Shown here: positions 18,691-29,877 of the stretch, in pieces | Numbering within the stretch: the first letter of the stretch is position 1 | How the letters are laid out: every line of letters begins with the position of its first letter | Source of the DNA: Streptomyces sp. ISL-10 | Lineage (GTDB): Bacteria > Actinomycetota > Actinomycetes > Streptomycetales > Streptomycetaceae | DNA: 64,000 nt | NCBI RefSeq assembly: GCF_018614575.1 | Contig: NZ_JAGGOJ010000004.1 | Coordinates: 20,323-84,322 of the forward strand | Reading direction: 5' to 3' | Position numbers and translations under genes: made by a program | Notes under the pieces: model-generated | What the model saw: only the letters and a program-made list of their open reading frames with translations | What the model was told of the DNA's origin: nothing | The model's database searches: none

Positions 18691-20112
18691 GTGACCAGCA
18701 CAGCGCAGCCCCCGCCGGCATCGGGTGCCCGCGAGGCCCACCCCGAACACCTCGGGCATGTCGTCTTCATCGCGGCGGCCGCCGCGATGGGCGGTTTCCT
18801 CTTCGGCTACGACAGCTCCGTCATCAACGGCGCCGTCGAGGCAATCCGGGACCGCTACGACATCGGCTCGGGGACGCTCGCCCAGGTCATCGCCGTCGCC
18901 CTGATCGGCTGTGCCATCGGCGCCGCGACCGCGGGCCGTATCGCCGACCGCATCGGCCGCATCCGCTGCATGCAGATCGCGGCCACGCTCTTCACCGTCA
19001 GCGCCGTCGGCTCCGCCGTCCCGTTCACCCTGTGGGACCTCGCCCTGTGGCGCGTCGTCGGCGGCTTCGCCATCGGTATGGCGTCCGTCATCGGTCCCGC
19101 CTACATCGCGGAGGTCTCCCCGCCCGCGTACCGCGGCAGGCTCGCCTCCTTCCAGCAGGCCGCGATCGTCATCGGCATCGCCGTCTCCCAGCTGGTCAAC
19201 TACGGCATCCTGCAGCTCGCCGACGGTGAGCAGCGCGGTGAGATCGGCGGGCTCGAGGCCTGGCAGTGGATGCTCGGCGTCATGGTCGTCCCGGCCGTGC
19301 TCTACGGCCTGCTCTCCTTCGTGATCCCCGAGTCGCCGCGCTTTTTGATCTCCGTCGGCAGGACCGACAGGGCCAGGGCGGTCCTCGCCGAGGTGGAGGG
19401 CAAGAACGTCGACCTCGACGCCCGGGTCGAGGAGATCGACCTCGCGATGCGCCGCGAGCACAAGTCGACCTTCAAGGACCTGCTCGGCAGCCGCTTCGGC
19501 TTCCTGCCCATCGTCTGGATCGGCATCGGGCTCTCGGTCTTCCAGCAGCTCGTCGGCATCAACGTCGCCTTCTACTACTCCGCGACGCTGTGGCAGTCGG
19601 TGGGCGTCGACCCGTCCAGCTCGTTCTTCTACTCGTTCACCACGTCGATCATCAACATCGTCGGCACCGTGATCGCGATGGTCCTGGTCGACCGGATCGG
19701 CCGCCGGCCGCTCGCACTCATCGGCTCCGCCGGTATGGCGATCGCGCTCGCCTTCGAGGCATGGGCCTTCTCCGCCGACCTCGTGGGCGGCAAGCTCCCG
19801 GAGACCCAGGGCGTCGTCGCCCTGATCGCCGCCCACGTCTTCGTGCTCTTCTTCGCCCTGTCCTGGGGCGTCGTGGTGTGGGTCTTCCTCGGCGAGATGT
19901 TCCCGAACAGGATCCGCGCCGCCGCACTCGGCGTCGCCGCCTCGGCCCAGTGGATCGCCAACTGGGCCATCACCGCGAGCTTCCCGAGCCTCGCCGACTG
20001 GAACCTCTCCGGCACCTACATCATCTACACGGTCTTCGCCGTGCTCTCGATCCCGTTCGTGCTCAGGTACGTCAGGGAGACGAAGGGCAAGGCGTTGGAG
20101 GAGATGGGCTAA
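18691..20112 (+). CDS. glcP: Major facilitator sugar:proton symporter, glucose permease
   Basis: A 473-residue sugar-porter family MFS protein with 12 predicted membrane helices. Signatures are GYDSSVINGAV in helix 1, GRIADRIGRIR after helix 2, PESPRFL before the central loop, QQLVGINVAFYYS in helix 7, and DRIGRRPL after helix 8. In S. coelicolor GlcP is the main glucose uptake system and its gene lies next to smc, as here, so the name rests on family and position. GTG 18691 has AGGAG five bases upstream. The upstream operator array fits a sugar-controlled gene. Confidence 0.9.
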   Translation: MTSTAQPPPASGAREAHPEHLGHVVFIAAAAAMGGFLFGYDSSVINGAVEAIRDRYDIGSGTLAQVIAVALIGCAIGAATAGRIADRIGRIRCMQIAATLFTVSAVGSAVPFTLWDLALWRVVGGFAIGMASVIGPAYIAEVSPPAYRGRLASFQQAAIVIGIAVSQLVNYGILQLADGEQRGEIGGLEAWQWMLGVMVVPAVLYGLLSFVIPESPRFLISVGRTDRARAVLAEVEGKNVDLDARVEEIDLAMRREHKSTFKDLLGSRFGFLPIVWIGIGLSVFQQLVGINVAFYYSATLWQSVGVDPSSSFFYSFTTSIINIVGTVIAMVLVDRIGRRPLALIGSAGMAIALAFEAWAFSADLVGGKLPETQGVVALIAAHVFVLFFALSWGVVVWVFLGEMFPNRIRAAALGVAASAQWIANWAITASFPSLADWNLSGTYIIYTVFAVLSIPFVLRYVRETKGKALEEMG

Positions 20113-20141
20113 TCCCCGCTGCCCCTCTCCTCACCACGGAA

Positions 20142-20174
20142 ACTGCCCCGGCTCAGCGCGTGAGCCGGGGCAGT
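20142..20174. terminator. Bidirectional hairpin between glcP and the LLM gene
   Basis: A perfect 14-bp stem, ACTGCCCCGGCTCA (20142-20155) with its complement at 20161-20174, has a 5-base loop. It overlaps the stop codon of the reverse-strand gene. Confidence 0.85.
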
Positions 20175-21124
20175 ACGTCTTCGCACATCAGCTGCAGGCT
20201 CCGCCAGCCCTCGTCCACCGGCAGCCCGCCGCACAGCGGATGCAGCACCAGGCTGTCCGCGTCCAGGCCCACACACTGCTCCGGGGTGACGATCCGGTAG
20301 ACGCCCTCCTGCCGAAGCCCCTCCACCGTGTCCGCGGTGGAGCGCACCGCGGAGCGGATGTCCTTGGACTGCCAGGACGCGTATGTGCGCGCCTCGTGCA
20401 GGAAGTGCTCCCCGTACAGCGCCCACGCCCGGTCCGGGTCCTCGGCGATGTGCAGCAGCGGCGTGCTCCTGGCGGGCATCATGCAGAAGCCCTCGGTGCC
20501 GTGCTCGACCCGCCGCTGGTGGTAGTACGCCTCCAGCTCCGGCAGATGCGCGCTCGGGAAGAACGGCAGGCCCAGGCGCGCCGCCCGGCGGGCGGCGGCC
20601 CGTGACGAACCGCCGACCAGCAGCAGCGGATGCGGCTGCGTGTACGGACGGGGCGTGACGCGCACCGTGCGTCCGCGGTACGCGAACTCCTCACCGGTCC
20701 ACGCGGCGAGCAGCGTCTCGAGCAGCTCGTCCTGGAGCGCGCCGCGCCTGTCCCAGTCCACCCCCGCCCGCTCGTACTCCTCCGGCCGGTAGCCGATTCC
20801 GGCGACCGTGACGAGCCGGCCCCTGCCGAGCAGGTCGAGCACGGCGATGTCCTCGGCCAGGCGCAGCGGATCGTGCAGCGGCCCGATGGCGGCGGAGACG
20901 GTGACGGCGATACGGCGGGTGGTGCCGAGGATCGCGCCGGCGAGGACGAAGGGCGAGGGCAGCCAGTTGTTCGCGGCCCCGTGGTGCTCCTCGGTCTGGA
21001 TGGTGTCGATGCCGCGGTCGTCGGCGTACGCGGCCATCTCCAGGGCCGCGCGGTAGCGGGCGGCGAGCGTGTCGGGTGTCGCGTCGGGCTCCACCAGGTT
21101 GAACCGGGCCACCGTGAAGGCCAT
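20153..21124 (-). CDS. LLM-class flavin-dependent oxidoreductase
   Basis: A 323-residue luciferase-like monooxygenase-fold protein (F420- or FMN-dependent). Visible are TIQTEEHHGAANNWLPSPFV, the typical EHH strand that lines the active site, ITVSAAIGPLHDPLRLAEDIAVLD, and GRLVTVAGIGYRPEEYERAG. The substrate cannot be told. ATG 21124 has GGAGGGG upstream on that strand. It is convergent with glcP and divergent from ftsY. Confidence 0.88.
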   Translation of the reverse strand: MAFTVARFNLVEPDATPDTLAARYRAALEMAAYADDRGIDTIQTEEHHGAANNWLPSPFVLAGAILGTTRRIAVTVSAAIGPLHDPLRLAEDIAVLDLLGRGRLVTVAGIGYRPEEYERAGVDWDRRGALQDELLETLLAAWTGEEFAYRGRTVRVTPRPYTQPHPLLLVGGSSRAAARRAARLGLPFFPSAHLPELEAYYHQRRVEHGTEGFCMMPARSTPLLHIAEDPDRAWALYGEHFLHEARTYASWQSKDIRSAVRSTADTVEGLRQEGVYRIVTPEQCVGLDADSLVLHPLCGGLPVDEGWRSLQLMCEDVLPRLTR

Positions 21125-21423
21125 GGGTCGTCCCCTCCGCCGGATGTGGGCATGGCGAAGGGGACGGTAGCTGACGCGGCGTCAGGTGAACAGGGGGCGG
21201 ACCGGCCCCCGCCGCGGATCCCGGGCCGTCCCCACCGCGAAACTCTGGCCGTTCCCGCCTCGATGCCGAGCGGATCCCGAGCCGCCCCCGCCTCGGCCCC
21301 GAGTGGATTGGGGGCCGTCCACGGCGCGAACCCGGGGGCCGGATGGCCGACCCGCCCGCCACGGCGACCCACGGCGCAGCGGAGCGAACCGGGAGCGTGG
21401 CGGTCGCGCATACTGGACGCGTT

Positions 21424-22644
21424 ATGGAATTCGTCATCCTTGCTGTAGTCATCGCCCTGGTCGCCATCGGCGTGATCAGCGGGCTCGTGGTCAGCAGCCG
21501 CAAGAAGAAGCTGCCGCCCCCGGCACCGTCGAGCACGCCGACCATCACTGCTCCGCCCGCCGAACCGCACGTCGGCGACGAGGCGGAGGCACCGCGGGAC
21601 GAAGCCCGCCGCACCATCGAGGAGGTCGACCTTCCGACGGCCGAAGAGGCCGTCGGGACGCCGGTCGCCGTCGAGGACCCGGTCGTCGCCGAGCCGGTCG
21701 CGCCCGAGATCGAGATCCCCGAGCCGACCGCCGGGCGGCTCGTCCGGCTGCGCGCACGCCTCGCCCGCTCCCAGAACACCCTCGGCAAGGGGCTGCTCAC
21801 GCTGCTGTCGCGCGAGCACCTCGACGAGGACACCTGGGAGGAGATCGAGGACACCCTCCTGACGGCGGACGTCGGCGTCGCCCCGACGCAGGAGCTCGTC
21901 GAGCGCCTGCGCGAGCGCGTGAAGGTGCTGGGCACCCGTACGCCCGAGGAACTGCGCAAACTCCTCCGCGAGGAGCTGCTCACGCTGGTCGGCACCGACA
22001 TGGACCGCGTGGTCAAGACCGAGAGCGGTCTCGACAGCCCCGGCATCGTCATGGTCGTCGGCGTCAACGGCACAGGAAAGACCACCACCACCGGCAAACT
22101 CGCCCGCGTGCTCGTGGCCGACGGCCGCTCCGTGGTCCTCGGTGCCGCCGACACCTTCCGTGCCGCCGCCGCCGATCAGCTCCAGACCTGGGGCGAGCGC
22201 GTCGGCGCCCGCACCATCCGCGGCCCCGAGGCCGGCGACCCGGCCTCGATCGCGTTCGACGCGGTCAAGGAGGGCATCGCCGAGGGCGCGGACGTCGTGC
22301 TCATCGACACCGCGGGCAGGCTGCACACGAAGACCGGCCTGATGGACGAGCTCGGCAAGGTCAAGCGCGTCGTGGAGAAGCACGCTCCGCTGGACGAGAT
22401 CCTGCTGGTGCTGGACGCCACGACCGGTCAGAACGGACTGGTGCAGGCGCGCGTCTTCGCGGAGGTCGTGGACATCACCGGCATCGTGCTCACCAAGCTG
22501 GACGGCACGGCCAAGGGCGGCATCGTCGTCGCGGTCCAGCGGGAGCTGGGCGTACCGGTGAAGCTCGTCGGCCTGGGCGAGGGGGCGGACGACCTGGCCC
22601 CGTTCGAGCCGGAGGCCTTCGTCGACGCACTCATCGGGGACTGA
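21424..22644 (+). CDS. ftsY: Signal recognition particle receptor FtsY
   Basis: FtsY docks SRP-ribosome complexes at the membrane. The 406-residue protein has an N-terminal membrane helix (FVILAVVIALVAIGVISGLVV), an acidic Pro/Glu-rich linker (about 30-110), then the NG domain: GVNGTGKTTTTGKLA (G1), DTFRAAA (G2), VVLIDTAGR (G3) and TKLDGTAKGG (G4). The N-terminal anchor is typical of actinobacterial FtsY. Its partner Ffh is encoded at 29878 in this window. Confidence 0.97.
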   Translation: MEFVILAVVIALVAIGVISGLVVSSRKKKLPPPAPSSTPTITAPPAEPHVGDEAEAPRDEARRTIEEVDLPTAEEAVGTPVAVEDPVVAEPVAPEIEIPEPTAGRLVRLRARLARSQNTLGKGLLTLLSREHLDEDTWEEIEDTLLTADVGVAPTQELVERLRERVKVLGTRTPEELRKLLREELLTLVGTDMDRVVKTESGLDSPGIVMVVGVNGTGKTTTTGKLARVLVADGRSVVLGAADTFRAAAADQLQTWGERVGARTIRGPEAGDPASIAFDAVKEGIAEGADVVLIDTAGRLHTKTGLMDELGKVKRVVEKHAPLDEILLVLDATTGQNGLVQARVFAEVVDITGIVLTKLDGTAKGGIVVAVQRELGVPVKLVGLGEGADDLAPFEPEAFVDALIGD

Positions 22645-22656
22645 TCCCGGCAGTCG

Positions 22657-22693
22657 CAGGGGCCCGGCCGCGTCGTGAGCGGCCGGGCCCCTG
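22657..22693. terminator. Strong hairpin after ftsY
   Basis: A 15-bp perfect stem pairs 22657-22671 (CAGGGGCCCGGCCGC) with 22679-22693 across a 7-base loop. It separates ftsY from the convergent prim-pol-like gene. Confidence 0.88.
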
Positions 22694-22737
22694 TGCGTGT
22701 GCCGGGCAAGAACTCACCGGCTGCGCCGGGCGGGAAT

Positions 22738-23397
22738 TCAGCGGCTGCGGTGGCAGATGTACGCCAGTGTGCCGAGCAGCAGCCGGGCCTCGGGCGGTGC
22801 CGCCGCCGTGTCCAGGGACGGAGCGCGCAGCCACCGCACCGGGCCGAGGCCGCCGCGGTCGGACGGCGGGGCGGTGATGTGGTCGCCGGGTCCCAGGCAG
22901 CGCAGGTCCAGATCGGCGTCGTCCCAGCCCATCCGGTAGAGCAGCCGCGGCAGTCCGGCGGCTGCGCCCGGCGCGACGAAGAACTGGCAGCGGCCCTCCG
23001 GCGTCTGCGACACAGGGCCGAGCCGCAGGCCCATGCGCTCCATGCGCACCAGCGCCCGGCGGCCCGCCGGCGCGCCCACGTCGAGGACGTCGAAGGTGCG
23101 GCCCACAGGCAGCATCAGAGCGGCGCCCGGCACCTCCGACCAGGCTTTGGCGGTCTCGTCGAGGGTGGCCCCGGGCGGGACCTCCAGCGCGAAGTCCAGG
23201 GGGTGGGCGCCCGGTGCGGCGCATCCCGTGTCGCCGCAGGAGCAGCGGCCGGCGGCGGCGCGTGCTCCTGGAATCACGGACCAGCCCCACAGTCCGGTGT
23301 ACTCGGCCACCGCGGTGGCCTCCGTCGTGCGCCCGCGGCGCCGGGAGCCGGGCCGGATCTGACTGATCCCCCGGGTACCGCCGATCGTGAAGCCCAT
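22738..23397 (-). CDS. Stand-alone bifunctional primase/polymerase (Prim-Pol) N-terminal domain-like protein
   Basis: A 219-residue protein. The motif CSCGDTGCAAPGAHPL near residues 50-70 is the zinc-type CxCG..C..PGxHP signature of the Prim-Pol N-terminal domain found in archaeo-eukaryotic primases of plasmids and phages. There is no helicase domain, and the acidic metal ligands expected later (DxD) appear only weakly (FDVLDVG). This form is conserved next to nsdA in Streptomyces. Its activity is unknown and it may be a regulatory relic. ATG at 23397 begins MGFTIGGTRGISQ. Confidence 0.7.
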   Translation of the reverse strand: MGFTIGGTRGISQIRPGSRRRGRTTEATAVAEYTGLWGWSVIPGARAAAGRCSCGDTGCAAPGAHPLDFALEVPPGATLDETAKAWSEVPGAALMLPVGRTFDVLDVGAPAGRRALVRMERMGLRLGPVSQTPEGRCQFFVAPGAAAGLPRLLYRMGWDDADLDLRCLGPGDHITAPPSDRGGLGPVRWLRAPSLDTAAAPPEARLLLGTLAYICHRSR

Positions 23398-23821
23398 GCC
23401 CCCTCCAACGGGTCGAGCGCGCCGGTGGTTACGACCGGAAGCCCTTCGGTGACGCTCCGTCGCCGTCCGTCGGCGTCGTGCGCGTGATGGCGTCCGGGGG
23501 AGTGCGGCATGCGACACGCGCCTGCCCGTGCGACACTGCGCCACCCCGAATCGTGCTGTGTCAAGTGAATCGCGCCTGACCGCAGGTGGCTTCACTCGGA
23601 GGGGTGGCGAATGGTGGCGTTTTCTGCAATCCCACCCGCTGACACGTGATCGTGGGATTACTTTCAGTGCACGAACCTGCAATTGCAGCGCACGGGCGTG
23701 GGTATGCCAGGGGCAATGCGGCTTCCCGGGCGACCGTGTGCAAGCGGACCGCCGGCAGCCGTGACCCACGGCATCCTGGTGGGGTTCGGGTGAGACGGCA
23801 CCGGCGGATGGGGGCAATCCA
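23398..23821 (+). promoter_or_regulatory. 424-bp control region between the prim-pol gene and nsdA
   Basis: No gene is seen. Two dyads stand out: AATCCCAC (23628-23635) with GTGGGATT (23652-23659), and the perfect 12-bp palindrome CTGCAATTGCAG (23677-23688). The central 150 bp are clearly less GC-rich than the flanks, as expected for a promoter region. The sites may bind a regulator of nsdA. Confidence 0.45.
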
Positions 23822-25297
23822 GTGAGCGGCAGCGGCGCAGACGGTACGAGCACCGGCAAGCGCCCGAACGAACAGCTGAGCTCATGGTTCGTGCGCAGCG
23901 GCTGGTCGAAGGGCGAGCTCGCGCGCCAGGTGAACCGCAGGGCGCGCCAGATGGGCGCACACCACATCAGCACGGACACCTCCCGGGTGCGCCGCTGGCT
24001 GGACGGCGAGCAGCCCCGCGAGCCGATCCCGCGCATCCTGTCCGAGCTGTTCTCCGAGCGCTTCGGCAGCGTCGTCGCCATCGAGGACCTGGGACTGCGC
24101 ACCGCTCACCAGGCACCCTCCGTTTCCGGTGTCGACCTGCCCTGGGCGGGTGAACAGACCGTCGCCCTGCTGAGCGAGTTCTCCCGCAGCGACCTGATGC
24201 TGGCCCGCCGAGGCTTCCTCGGCACCTCGCTCGCCCTCGCAGCCGGTCCCGCCCTCGTCGAACCGATGCAGCGCTGGCTCGTGCCCACCCCCGGGGAGGG
24301 AGCGGCACGGCAGGAGCCGCCCACCCCGCTGCGCAGGCACGCCCGGCTGTCCGGCCCCGAGCTCGACCTGCTGGAGTCCACCACCGCGATGTTCCGCCAG
24401 TGGGACGCCCAGTGCGGCGGCGGACTGCGGCGCAAGGCGGTCGTCGGCCAGCTCCACGAGGTCACCGACCTGCTCCAGGAGCCCCAGCCCGCCGCCACCG
24501 AGCGCCGGCTGTTCAAGGTCGCCGCCGAGCTCGCCGAGCTCGCCGGCTGGATGAGCTACGACGTCGGACTGCAGCCCACCGCCCAGAAGTACTTCGTCCT
24601 CGCCCTGCACGCCTCAAAGGAGGCCGGCGACAAGCCGCTCGGCTCGTACATCCTGTCCTCGATGAGCCGCCAGATGATCCACCTCGGCCGGCCCGACGAC
24701 GCCCTGGAGCTCATCCACCTCGCGCAGTACGGCAGCCGCGACTGCGCCACCTCCCGCACCCAGGCCATGCTGTATGCGATGGAGGCCCGCGCCTACGCCG
24801 GCATGGGCCAGCCCAGCAAGTGCAAGCGGGCCGTGCGCATGGCCGAGGACACCTTCGCCGACGTCGGCCTCGACGACGAGCCGGAGCCGGACTGGATCCG
24901 CTTCTTCACCGAGGCCGAGCTCAACGGCGAGAACGCCCACTCCTACCGCGACCTCGCCTACGTCGCGGGCCGCAGCCCGACCTACGCCTCGCTCAGCGAG
25001 CCGGTCATGCAGCGGGCCGTCGAGCTCTTCGCGCGGGACACCGAGCATCAGCGGTCGTACGCACTCAACCTCATCGGCATGGCCACCGTGCACCTGCTGA
25101 AGAAGGAGCCGGAGCAGGCCACCGCCTTCGCCGACCAGGCCCTCGTCGTCGCCAGGAAGGTCCGCTCCGAGCGGGTCAACACCCGGCTGCGCAAGACCGT
25201 CGACACGGCGGCCAGGGACTACGGCGACGTCCCCGAGGTCGCCCTTTTCACGGACCGCCTCACCGCCCAGCTGCCCGAGACCGCCGAAGCGGTCTGA
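23822..25297 (+). CDS. nsdA: NsdA, negative regulator of differentiation (HTH plus TPR protein)
   Basis: A 491-residue protein. The N-terminus (about 15-95, WFVRSGWSKGELARQVNRRA to SRVRRWLDGEQP) is an XRE-like DNA-binding region, and the rest is tetratricopeptide-like helices (SMSRQMIHLGRPDDALELI, AMEARAYAGMGQPSKCKRAV). In S. coelicolor NsdA represses sporulation and antibiotic production, and its gene lies between ftsY and amtB as here. The GTG start at 23822 precedes SGSGADG. A related protein is encoded in the mobile element at 43733-45070. Confidence 0.9.
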   Translation: MSGSGADGTSTGKRPNEQLSSWFVRSGWSKGELARQVNRRARQMGAHHISTDTSRVRRWLDGEQPREPIPRILSELFSERFGSVVAIEDLGLRTAHQAPSVSGVDLPWAGEQTVALLSEFSRSDLMLARRGFLGTSLALAAGPALVEPMQRWLVPTPGEGAARQEPPTPLRRHARLSGPELDLLESTTAMFRQWDAQCGGGLRRKAVVGQLHEVTDLLQEPQPAATERRLFKVAAELAELAGWMSYDVGLQPTAQKYFVLALHASKEAGDKPLGSYILSSMSRQMIHLGRPDDALELIHLAQYGSRDCATSRTQAMLYAMEARAYAGMGQPSKCKRAVRMAEDTFADVGLDDEPEPDWIRFFTEAELNGENAHSYRDLAYVAGRSPTYASLSEPVMQRAVELFARDTEHQRSYALNLIGMATVHLLKKEPEQATAFADQALVVARKVRSERVNTRLRKTVDTAARDYGDVPEVALFTDRLTAQLPETAEAV

Positions 25298-27293
<1,996 letters not shown>

Positions 27294-27319
27294 CCCCACG
27301 ACGAAACAGGAGCTGCTGG

Positions 27320-29770
27320 GTGAGCCTCGACGTGATCGGTGAATCGGAAGACTCGGGACCCAGCGGCTATGCGGCGGCCCGGCTGCGCCTTCTCGACGAG
27401 AAGGCGCGGTCCGGGCCGCCGCGCCGTGCGGCCCTCGCCAAGCTGACGGACGACTGGCTGGCCGCCCTCTTCGCCACCGCGGCCCTGGAGACAGGGGTGC
27501 GGGGCGCCGCACTCGTCGCCGTCGGCGGCTACGGCCGCGGCGAGCTCTCGCCGCGCAGCGATCTCGACCTGCTGCTCCTGCACGACGGCAACGCGGACCC
27601 GGCGGCCGTCGCCACGGTCGCGGACCGTATCTGGTACCCGATCTGGGACCTGGGCCTCGCCCTGGACCACTCCGTACGCACCCCCGCCGAGGCCCGCAGG
27701 ACCGCCGGCGAGGATCTGAAGGTGCAACTCGGCCTGCTCGACGCACGGGCCGTGGCCGGCGACCTGGGGCTCGTGGCCTCCCTGCGCACCGCCGTCCTCG
27801 CGGACTGGCGCAACCAGGCGCCGAGGCGCCTGCCCGAACTCGACGAGCTGTGCCGAGAACGGGCCGCCCGCCAAGGCGAGCTTCAGTACCTCCTCGAACC
27901 CGACCTCAAAGAGGCGCGCGGCGGCCTGCGGGACGTCACCGCGCTGCGCGCCGTCGCCGCGTCCTGGCTCGCCGACGCACCCCGCGAGGGCCTCGCAGAG
28001 GCCCGCCGCACCCTGCTCGACGTCCGCGACGCCCTCCACCGGACCACCGGACGCGCCACCGACCGCCTCGCCCTCCAGGAACAGGACCAGGTCGCCGCCG
28101 AGCTGGGCCTGCTCGACGCCGACGCCCTGCTGCGCCAGGTGTACGAGGCTGCCCGGACCGTCTCGTACGCCACCGACGTCACCTGGCGCGAGGTGGGCCG
28201 CGTGCTCAGGTCCCGCGCCGTACGGCCCCGGCTGCGCGCGATGCTGAGCGGCGGGCGCAGCGTCCAGCCCGAGCGCACCCCGCTCGCCGAGGGCGTCGTC
28301 GTGCAGGACGGCGAGGTCGTGCTCGCCCGCACCGCACGGCCCGACCGCGACCCGGTCCTGACACTGCGCGCCGCTGCCGCGGCCGCCCAGTCGGGGCTGC
28401 CTGTCTCCCGGCACGCCGTGCGACGCCTAGCCCAGGCGGCGGGCCCGCTGCCGGTGCCCTGGCCCGCGGAAGCCCGCGAGGAGCTCGTCACCCTGCTGGG
28501 CGCGGGGGAGTCGACCGTCCCCGTCTGGGAGGCACTGGAGGCCGAAGGGCTGATCACCAGGCTCATCCCCGACTGGGAACGGGTGCGCTGCCGGCCGCAG
28601 CGCAACGCCGTGCACACCTGGACCGTCGACCGCCATCTCGTCGAGACCGCGGTCAAGGCGTCCGCGCTGACCCGCCGCGTCGGCCGTCCCGACCTGCTCC
28701 TGGCCGCCGCACTCCTCCACGACATCGGCAAGGGCTGGCCGGGCGACCACTCCGTGGCCGGCGAGACCATCGCCCGCGACGTCGCCGCCAGGATCGGCTT
28801 CGACCGCGCAGACGTGGAGGTCGTCGCCACCCTCGTACGCCACCATCTGCTGCTCGTCGAGACCGCGACCCGGCGCGACCTGGACGATCCGGCCACCGTC
28901 GCCTCCGTCGCCTCCCTCGTCGGCTCCGCCGGCACCCTGGAGCTGCTGCACGCCCTCACCGAGGCCGACGCCCTCGCGACCGGGCCGGCGGCCTGGTCCT
29001 CCTGGCGCGGCTCTCTGGTCGCGGACCTCGTGCGCCGCGTCACCGCCGTACTCGCCGGCGACCCCCCACCCGAGCCGGACGACGCCGCACCCACCGCCGA
29101 ACAGGAACGCCTCGCCGTCGAGGCCCTGCGCACCAGGGAGCCCGTCCTCGCTCTGCACGCCCAGGCAACGACACCGCAGGAGGAGGGCGGGACGGAACCG
29201 GTCGGCGTGGAGCTGCTCATCGCCCTGCCCGACCAGCCCGGCGTCCTGCCCGCTGTCGCCGGCGTCCTCGCGCTGCACCGGCTCACCGTCCGCGCGGCCG
29301 ACCTGCGCGCCATCGAGCTGCCGACCGAACTGGGCGACGGCTCGGTCCTCGTTCTCGACTGGCGCGTGGCCGCCGAGTACGGTTCGCTCCCGCAGGCCAC
29401 CCGGCTGCGTGCCGATCTCGTCCGCGCTCTGGACGGCTCCCTGGACATCCGAAGCCGCTTGGCCGAACGCGAGGCCGCGTACCCCCGGCGGCGCGGCGTC
29501 ACGGCACCGCCGCCGCGGGTCACGCTCGCACCGGCCGGTTCACGTCGTGCGACGGTCATCGAGGTCCGCGCCCAGGACGCCCCGGGACTGCTGCACCGCA
29601 TCGGCCGCGCCCTGGAGACCGCGGCGGTACGGGTGCGCAGTGCCCACGTCTCGACGCTGGGTGCGAACGCGGTGGACGCCTTCTACGTCACCGATCCGAA
29701 GGGTCTTCCGCTGCCCCCGTCCGAGGCCGCCCAGGTGGCTCAGGCCCTGGAGAGCGCGTTGCGCGCCTAG
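27320..29770 (+). CDS. glnD: PII nucleotidyltransferase / deadenylylating enzyme GlnD
   Basis: An 816-residue GlnD. The nucleotidyltransferase domain has VGGYGRGELSPRSDLDLLLL (GGYGRxE...DxD metal motif) near residues 68-87. The HD hydrolase domain has LLHDIGKGWPGDHS. Two ACT domains lie near the C-terminus (LPDQPGVLPAVAGVL and EVRAQDAPGLLHRIG). It modifies and demodifies GlnK in response to glutamine. GTG 27320 has AGGAG upstream and lies 26 bp after glnK, completing the amtB-glnK-glnD operon. Confidence 0.95.
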   Translation: MSLDVIGESEDSGPSGYAAARLRLLDEKARSGPPRRAALAKLTDDWLAALFATAALETGVRGAALVAVGGYGRGELSPRSDLDLLLLHDGNADPAAVATVADRIWYPIWDLGLALDHSVRTPAEARRTAGEDLKVQLGLLDARAVAGDLGLVASLRTAVLADWRNQAPRRLPELDELCRERAARQGELQYLLEPDLKEARGGLRDVTALRAVAASWLADAPREGLAEARRTLLDVRDALHRTTGRATDRLALQEQDQVAAELGLLDADALLRQVYEAARTVSYATDVTWREVGRVLRSRAVRPRLRAMLSGGRSVQPERTPLAEGVVVQDGEVVLARTARPDRDPVLTLRAAAAAAQSGLPVSRHAVRRLAQAAGPLPVPWPAEAREELVTLLGAGESTVPVWEALEAEGLITRLIPDWERVRCRPQRNAVHTWTVDRHLVETAVKASALTRRVGRPDLLLAAALLHDIGKGWPGDHSVAGETIARDVAARIGFDRADVEVVATLVRHHLLLVETATRRDLDDPATVASVASLVGSAGTLELLHALTEADALATGPAAWSSWRGSLVADLVRRVTAVLAGDPPPEPDDAAPTAEQERLAVEALRTREPVLALHAQATTPQEEGGTEPVGVELLIALPDQPGVLPAVAGVLALHRLTVRAADLRAIELPTELGDGSVLVLDWRVAAEYGSLPQATRLRADLVRALDGSLDIRSRLAEREAAYPRRRGVTAPPPRVTLAPAGSRRATVIEVRAQDAPGLLHRIGRALETAAVRVRSAHVSTLGANAVDAFYVTDPKGLPLPPSEAAQVAQALESALRA

Positions 29771-29877
29771 AGGGTTGGCGGCCGGGCGATGCCCGTGTCT
29801 GCTGCGTACTTGCCCGGCCGGATACCCTGGTGGGCGACCGACCGCCCGCTTCCGACCTTTGAGGACCCGCGACCGCC

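Noticed and set aside
20479..22383. Long reverse-strand frame (about 634 codons) covering ftsY and part of the LLM gene
   Set aside because: ftsY on the forward strand and the LLM gene in another reverse frame explain this stretch.
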